Assembly: GCA_036524155.1 (NCBI GenBank)
Contig: DATDCV010000653.1
Location: 1-8,735 of the forward strand
DNA from: DATDCV01 sp036524155
GTDB lineage: Bacteria > Verrucomicrobiota > Verrucomicrobiia > Limisphaerales > UBA8199
Reading direction: 5' to 3'
Length of the DNA stretch: 8,735 nucleotides
This document shows, one piece after another, positions 4,643-8,735 of the stretch (its first letter is position 1; each line of letters begins with the position of its first letter). The notes below the pieces were generated by a model. That model was given only the letters and a program-made list of their open reading frames with translations. It was not told the origin of the DNA and ran no database searches. A program made the position numbers and the translations under genes.

Positions 4643-6469
4643 TCATCGCACCCCTCCCTGGGCGTGCTCCAAGCCCGATTCCAGCGTTTTGGGTCCCGAT
4701 CCCCTGCCGGGCGGTTCATTTTGCGGGCTGTAATCCCGCACGGCGCCGGGGACGCTGTATTCGTAGGGGCCCCGATAGACCTTTACGGGCTCAAGAAAAT
4801 TGCCGTGGGGCGGCGGTGTGGGCGTCTGCCATTCGAGGGTAGTGGCCTCCCAGGGGTTGTCCGAGGACACCTTCGGACCGTGTTTGATGCTCCAAAACAG
4901 GTTAATGAGGAAGGGGATTTGGGCAATGAGCAGGGCGACCGCCGCCCAGAGAATATACGTGTGCAGACCGATGATGTTAGGGCTGAGCCCTCCAATCGCC
5001 CCCGGAGTTTTGGCAGTCGAGTAATTGGCGCCGCCGTCGGCCATGCGCCGGAGCATGCCGGCCATGCCCTGGGCGAACATCGGCTGGAAAATCAGGTTCA
5101 TGAACAGGAACGAAGTCCAGAAGTGAACCTTGCCCCAGAAGTCGTTCATCATCCGGCCGGTGAACTTGGGAAACCAGTAATAAAGGCCGGCGAACATGGC
5201 AAAGATCGTTCCCGGCGCGACGATATAGTGGAAGTGCGCGATGACGTAGTAGGTGTCGTGCAGGTGAATGTCGCTGTAGCTAAAGCCCAGCGGCAGGCCG
5301 GTAAGGCCGCCAATGCCGAACATCGGCAAAAAAGCCATAACAAACAGCATCGGCGGATTGAACCGGATCGAGCCGCCCCACAACGAAATGAACATGCACG
5401 TCAGGATGATCACCGACGGAATCGAAATGATCATCGTCGTGGTTTGGAAGAACGTCGCGATCTTGGTGCCCATCCCCGTCAAGTACATGTGATGCGCCCA
5501 CACGATGAACGACAGGAACCCGATCGTCAGCACCGAGTAAACCAGCGACTTGTATCCCCAAATCGGCTTCCGGGTGTTGTTGGCGATGATCTCGGCGACA
5601 ATCCCCATCGCCGGCAAAATCAGCACGTAAACTTCCGGGTGGGCGAGGAACCAGAACAGGTGTTGCCAGAGCAGCGGGCTGCCCCCGCCGCTTACCTGCG
5701 CCAGTTGGCCACCGACCGCTAGGCCCGTCGGCAGAAAGAAGCTCGTGTGGGCCACCTTGTCCATCAATTGCATGATCCCCGCCGCCTCGAGCGGAGGAAA
5801 CGCCAGCAGCAAAAGAAACGCCGTCACGAATTGGGCCCAAACGAAGAACGGCAGCCGCATCCAGTTCATCCCGGGCGCGCGCAACTGGATGACGGTCGCG
5901 ATGAAGTTCACCGCGCCGAGTAGTGACGACGTGATCAAGAGCACCATGCCTACAAGCCAGAACGTTTGGCCGTCGGTTGGCACCGCCACCGCCAGGGGCG
6001 GATAGGATGTCCAACCCGCTTGCGCCGCCCCGCCCGGAATGAAGAAACTGACGAACATGACAATGCCGCCCAGAAAATAGAATTGGTAGCTCGCCATGTT
6101 CACCCGCGGGAATGCCATGTCCGGCGCCCCGATTTGCAGCGGAACGAGGTAATTGCCGAAGGCGCCGAACGCCAGCGGCACGATGGCCAGGAACACCATG
6201 ATCGTGCCGTGCATCGCCCCGAACGAATTGTAAAGGTCGGGCGAGATAACCCCCTTGGCGGCGACGTTCCCCAGCAGCGCCTCGAGCAACGGCCCGATCA
6301 CCGGCACCGGCTGCCCCGAATGCGCGATCTGCCACCGCATCACCAGCATCAGGCAAAAGCCGAACAGCAGAAAGCAGAAGGCCGTCATCCCGTACTGGAT
6401 CCCGATCATCTTGTGGTCGGTGGAAAAAATGTATTTGGTCCAGAAACCGGCCTCTTTGTCGTGTTTCAT
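4643..6469 (-). CDS. ctaD: Cytochrome c oxidase subunit I (heme a / a3-CuB), K-channel residues altered
   Basis: The catalytic subunit reduces O2 to water and pumps protons. It has 608 residues and about twelve membrane helices. Heme a ligands are H87 and H414, heme a3 ligand H412; CuB ligands are H277, H326 and H327, with Y281 for the His-Tyr cross-link (HPEVY, 277-281). D-channel residues are present: N106, D117 and N124 in GNYLVPLQIGAPDMAFPRVN, plus E279, making this an A1-type oxidase. In the K-channel the usual Lys (K354 of Paracoccus) is I355, the nearby Thr is S352, and the usual Ser is A292. Spacing from H277 to H414 matches Paracoccus with no gap, so the alignment is secure. The tail after residue 585 (GRGSGPKTLESGLEHAQ...) looks like an extension into the repeat-rich gap. 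It starts 13 nt after ctaB; GTGAGGCG overlapping the ctaB stop is the likely ribosome binding site. Confidence 0.
   Translation of the reverse strand: MKHDKEAGFWTKYIFSTDHKMIGIQYGMTAFCFLLFGFCLMLVMRWQIAHSGQPVPVIGPLLEALLGNVAAKGVISPDLYNSFGAMHGTIMVFLAIVPLAFGAFGNYLVPLQIGAPDMAFPRVNMASYQFYFLGGIVMFVSFFIPGGAAQAGWTSYPPLAVAVPTDGQTFWLVGMVLLITSSLLGAVNFIATVIQLRAPGMNWMRLPFFVWAQFVTAFLLLLAFPPLEAAGIMQLMDKVAHTSFFLPTGLAVGGQLAQVSGGGSPLLWQHLFWFLAHPEVYVLILPAMGIVAEIIANNTRKPIWGYKSLVYSVLTIGFLSFIVWAHHMYLTGMGTKIATFFQTTTMIISIPSVIILTCMFISLWGGSIRFNPPMLFVMAFLPMFGIGGLTGLPLGFSYSDIHLHDTYYVIAHFHYIVAPGTIFAMFAGLYYWFPKFTGRMMNDFWGKVHFWTSFLFMNLIFQPMFAQGMAGMLRRMADGGANYSTAKTPGAIGGLSPNIIGLHTYILWAAVALLIAQIPFLINLFWSIKHGPKVSSDNPWEATTLEWQTPTPPPHGNFLEPVKVYRGPYEYSVPGAVRDYSPQNEPPGRGSGPKTLESGLEHAQGGVR
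4722..4740. repeat. Perfect palindrome near the 3' end of ctaD, similar to the REP-like arms
   Basis: TGCGGG and CCCGCA (4722-4727, 4735-4740) form a perfect 6-bp stem with a 7-nt loop. GCGGGCTGTAATCCCGC resembles the GCGGGCTTTAGTCCGC core of the nearby inverted-repeat element. It encodes V577-Q583 of CtaD, a stretch that looks like normal family sequence (VRDYSPQ), so the match could be coincidence. Confidence 0.
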
Positions 6470-6482
6470 CAGGCTTCTCGCC

Positions 6483-7388
6483 TCACTTGATTTTATCCAC
6501 TACCATGAGCACCAGCAGCAGCGGCAGATACGCCAAAGAGTAATAAAACAGCCGCTGAGCACGCGCGTGCCCCGGACTGCGCGCGAATTGCAGCGCGAGA
6601 AAGAGGAAACACACGCCCAGCCCCAAGGCGCCCCCAAAATAGAACGGCCCGGCCAGCTTGATCATAAAAGGCAGCACGCTGACCGGGAGCAGCAACGCCG
6701 TCTGCACCACTGCATGCCGGCTGGTCCGCCGGCCGTCCGGGTCCTTCACGGACAACATTCGGAAACCCGCTCGGGCGTATTCCTCGCGGTACATCCAGGC
6801 GATGGCCATGAAATGAGGCAATTGCCACAGCGCCTGGATCCCGAACAGGATCCACCCGCCGGCATCCAGACCACCCCGGGCCGCGGCCCAGCCGATCAAA
6901 GGCGGCAAGCCCCCCGGAACCGCCCCCACCAGCGTGTTTAGCCACGTCACGCGCTTCAGCGGCGTGTAAACAAACACATAAAGCAGCAGCGAACAACCCG
7001 CCACGCCGGCTGCGACGGCGTTCACTGTCAAGCCAAGGTAAAGCAGGCCGACCACTCCAGCGCCACAGCCGATTTTGAGCACCGCTTGCGGCTGCAGGGT
7101 GCCGGAGGGCAACGGCCGGTCCGCAGTACGCCGCATTTTGGCGTCGTGCTTTCTCTCCCAAAGCTGATTAAGCGCGGAAGCGCCACTGGCGACCAGGGCA
7201 GTTCCCAGCAGAGTATGGAGCATGAGCAAGTAATCTACTGCAACGCGGCTGCCGGCGTAGAAACCAACGACGGTGGTGAGCAGAACGAGCGAAGTCAGAC
7301 GCGCCTTGAAGAGGTCGGCGTAAACGGCCAACGAGTTTTTCTCCGCCACCGCCGTGCGGGTGGTGAGTAATTCCGCGGTCAGTTTCAT
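6483..7388 (-). CDS. ctaB: Heme O synthase (protoheme IX farnesyltransferase)
   Basis: A membrane prenyltransferase that adds a farnesyl group to heme b, giving heme O, the precursor of heme A for the oxidase encoded downstream. I chose the ATG at 7388 (MKLTAELL...), giving 301 residues, the usual family length; the open frame continues upstream but there it overlaps ctaA and is not protein-like. UbiA-type motifs are visible: N74-QLWERKHDAKMRRTADRP (first Asp-rich loop, with E78 and D82), YTPLKRVTWLNTLVGAVPGG (141-160), and LWQLPHFMAIAWMYREEYARAG (187-208) followed by DPDGRR. About nine hydrophobic helices are present. The gene starts 5 nt after ctaA, with no good Shine-Dalgarno sequence, which suggests translation coupled to ctaA. 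It is 13 nt from ctaD. Confidence 0.
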   Translation of the reverse strand: MKLTAELLTTRTAVAEKNSLAVYADLFKARLTSLVLLTTVVGFYAGSRVAVDYLLMLHTLLGTALVASGASALNQLWERKHDAKMRRTADRPLPSGTLQPQAVLKIGCGAGVVGLLYLGLTVNAVAAGVAGCSLLLYVFVYTPLKRVTWLNTLVGAVPGGLPPLIGWAAARGGLDAGGWILFGIQALWQLPHFMAIAWMYREEYARAGFRMLSVKDPDGRRTSRHAVVQTALLLPVSVLPFMIKLAGPFYFGGALGLGVCFLFLALQFARSPGHARAQRLFYYSLAYLPLLLVLMVVDKIK

Positions 7389-7393
7389 CGGTG

Positions 7394-8713
7394 TCAGGAA
7401 GTAGCGGCTTGGGCCGGGCGCGGGGACGGCAACATCGGGGCACCAGCCGGAGAAGAACCGGGCCTGGCTGCGGCTGGAACGAACACCCGGGCTGGCGTTC
7501 GGATGAGGAGTGGAAGGCCGCGGAACGAAACTACAGTCGCGAGCACGCCGACGGCCAGCGAAAGTGCCCCGCCAACGACGTGAGCCGTGGCGATGTCCGC
7601 CGCCTTGTTTGACCAAACAGTCCAGGCGCCTAATGAGACCTGGATAAGAATCAACCCCAGCCACAGCCGCGCGAGCTGCCTGGCCTGTTGGCTGCGGCCG
7701 GTCTCGCGCCGGGTTGACCACGCGCAAGCGCCGACGGTGGCCAGGACCGCCACCGCCACCAAACGATGGACCATCTGGAGCACGATTTGGGAGCCGGTAA
7801 TAGCGTTTAGGGAAACGACTTCGAGGCGGTGCTGGTTGTACATGGCTACCGCGGCCGGGTCGGTGGCAGGCCACAATCTGCCGTATGCCAGCGGGAAATC
7901 CGGGATCGCCAAGCCGGCATGTTGATGCCGCATCGCCGCGCCGAGGACAAGCTGGGCCAGGATCAGCAGGGTTGTGATCGGGAACAGCCAGCGCCAACTC
8001 AGGTTAGCCGCGGGCGCCGCGTCTTGAACCCCGTGGGCCTGGGCGGTCCGAGCCCACCATCCGCTGGTGAACAGGGCCAGCGAACACATCAGCGCAAAGA
8101 AAAGCTGCGCCAATGCGGCGTGGAACACGCCGATTTGGTCCCGCAATAAGATGACTCGCAAGCCTCCCAAAACCCCCTGGAGCACGACTGCCAGGAAAGC
8201 AAGCACTCCGAGGCGGCGCAGCCACGTAGGCGCCGCTTTCGCTCGGGGCCACGCGAAGCTCGCGGCCAAGGCGGCCGCGCCGGTCAGTGCCGATACAAGC
8301 GCATCGCTCCAGCGGGCTGGCGCTGTCGCTCGTGCCACACCAGCCAGCACCAGGAGGGCAACTCCGGTCCAGCGGAGAAACGGTCTCGCCTTCCTGCCGA
8401 ACATCCAGACAGCGGTGATGGCCGTCATCAACCCAACGAACGAAGCGAGAAGGCGGTGAGTGTGTTCGTAGAAAATGCCGCCCACCCAGCGTGAGAAGGG
8501 AAAGAAAAACATGTTGTAACCATAGGTGTTTGGCCAGTCGGGCACCGCCATACCCACACCGTGGCTGGTCACCAACCCACCCGCGCCAACCAGCAGCAGC
8601 GTTGCCAGGGCGGTGAGGAGGATCCACCAATGCAGCCAGGGTGAGACTGGAGCGGACAGGGGTGGGAGAGAAGGCTGGGCGGGGTGGGTCTGTTTATTGC
8701 GACTGAGTCTCAT
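7394..8713 (-). CDS. ctaA: Heme A synthase (COX15/CtaA family), with extra helices
   Basis: Converts heme O to heme A by oxidising a methyl group to a formyl group in the cytoplasmic membrane. The protein has 439 residues, longer than the usual 300-360. Conserved residues are E83 and H86 in EHTHR (matching E57/H60 of the Bacillus enzyme), H198 (FHAALAQ), H316 (VHR) and H378 (TAHVVGG). The paired loops GMAVPDWPNTYG (54-65) and HAGLAIPDFPLAYG (265-278) show the two pseudo-symmetric halves. Residues about 111-163 appear to be an insertion carrying two extra hydrophobic stretches. A Pro/Ala-rich tail (405-439) follows the last helix. The ATG at 8713 is the only start that keeps the N-terminal arm; no close Shine-Dalgarno is seen (AAGGG lies 14 nt upstream), so the start is moderately sure. 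It is the first operon gene seen; only 22 nt upstream are in the window. Confidence 0.
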   Translation of the reverse strand: MRLSRNKQTHPAQPSLPPLSAPVSPWLHWWILLTALATLLLVGAGGLVTSHGVGMAVPDWPNTYGYNMFFFPFSRWVGGIFYEHTHRLLASFVGLMTAITAVWMFGRKARPFLRWTGVALLVLAGVARATAPARWSDALVSALTGAAALAASFAWPRAKAAPTWLRRLGVLAFLAVVLQGVLGGLRVILLRDQIGVFHAALAQLFFALMCSLALFTSGWWARTAQAHGVQDAAPAANLSWRWLFPITTLLILAQLVLGAAMRHQHAGLAIPDFPLAYGRLWPATDPAAVAMYNQHRLEVVSLNAITGSQIVLQMVHRLVAVAVLATVGACAWSTRRETGRSQQARQLARLWLGLILIQVSLGAWTVWSNKAADIATAHVVGGALSLAVGVLATVVSFRGLPLLIRTPARVFVPAAARPGSSPAGAPMLPSPRPAQAATS

Positions 8714-8735
8714 GTGCAGCGCAATCGCCCTTTCT

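Noticed and set aside
4218..4646. 142-codon minus-strand open frame bridging the ctaD-ctaE gap, with ATGA overlap at the ctaD stop
   Set aside because: Its translation runs through the inverted repeat and the heptamer array, is of low complexity (Arg/Pro/Ser rich), has no domain or membrane segment, and overlaps the start of ctaE. The ATGA overlap is probably chance.
4664..5722. Long plus-strand open frame opposite ctaD
   Set aside because: Antisense shadow of ctaD; the translation is rich in Arg, His, Gln and Asp with no domain, while the minus strand gives a complete oxidase subunit with all ligands.
7389..7997. Extended N-terminus for CtaB
   Set aside because: The frame is open upstream of 7388 but overlaps ctaA, is Pro/Arg rich, and would make the protein far longer than the family; the ATG at 7388 gives the usual length.
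1..8735. CRISPR array, tRNA, rRNA, integrase, toxin-antitoxin or defence genes
   Set aside because: Nothing of these kinds is visible on either strand; the only tandem repeat is the 7-bp array, which is too short and has no spacers.

Overview
This window is a bacterial, GC-rich stretch that most resembles the Verrucomicrobiota, probably a Pedosphaera/Limisphaera-like lineage. That placement is an inference. It rests on three things: a large secreted beta-strand-repeat protein with a C-terminal W...LQ...W..V...FFRL domain typical of that phylum; an aa3-type oxidase whose subunits have clade-style sequences (CAQLCG in subunit II, a soluble insertion in subunit III); and a short GAAATCC heptamer array of the kind often seen between genes in these genomes. 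No database search was possible.

Layout. Bases 1-1646 (+) hold the 3' end of a giant-adhesin-like gene whose start lies outside the window. A strong hairpin terminator (1688-1720) separates it from a convergent gene set. Everything from 1727 to 8713 is on the minus strand and reads, in transcription order: ctaA (heme A synthase), ctaB (heme O synthase), ctaD (oxidase subunit I), a 402-bp gap, ctaE (subunit III), ctaF (subunit IV), a 69-aa two-helix membrane protein, a 131-aa signal-anchor/membrane protein with a CxxC motif, and finally ctaC (subunit II). Apart from the ctaD-ctaE gap, the genes are 5 to 22 nt apart or overlap by 4 nt, so they look like one operon.

How the genes work together. 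CtaB farnesylates heme b to heme O and CtaA oxidises heme O to heme A. CtaD carries heme a, heme a3 and CuB. CtaC carries CuA and takes electrons from a cytochrome c encoded elsewhere. CtaE and CtaF are structural subunits. The two small membrane proteins are conserved-looking but of unknown function; their position suggests extra subunits or assembly/copper-handling factors.

Most notable points. Subunit I retains all metal ligands, the D-channel Asp and the E/Y of HPEVY, but three K-channel positions are changed (Lys to Ile, Thr to Ser, Ser to Ala). The only large gap in the operon is filled by a 105-bp inverted-repeat element resembling REP/MITE sequences and by a four-copy heptamer array directly in front of ctaE. 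I see no CRISPR array, tRNA, rRNA, transposase or defence gene. I do not claim a wholly new system here; the unusual proton-channel signature and the two unknown small proteins are the best leads.
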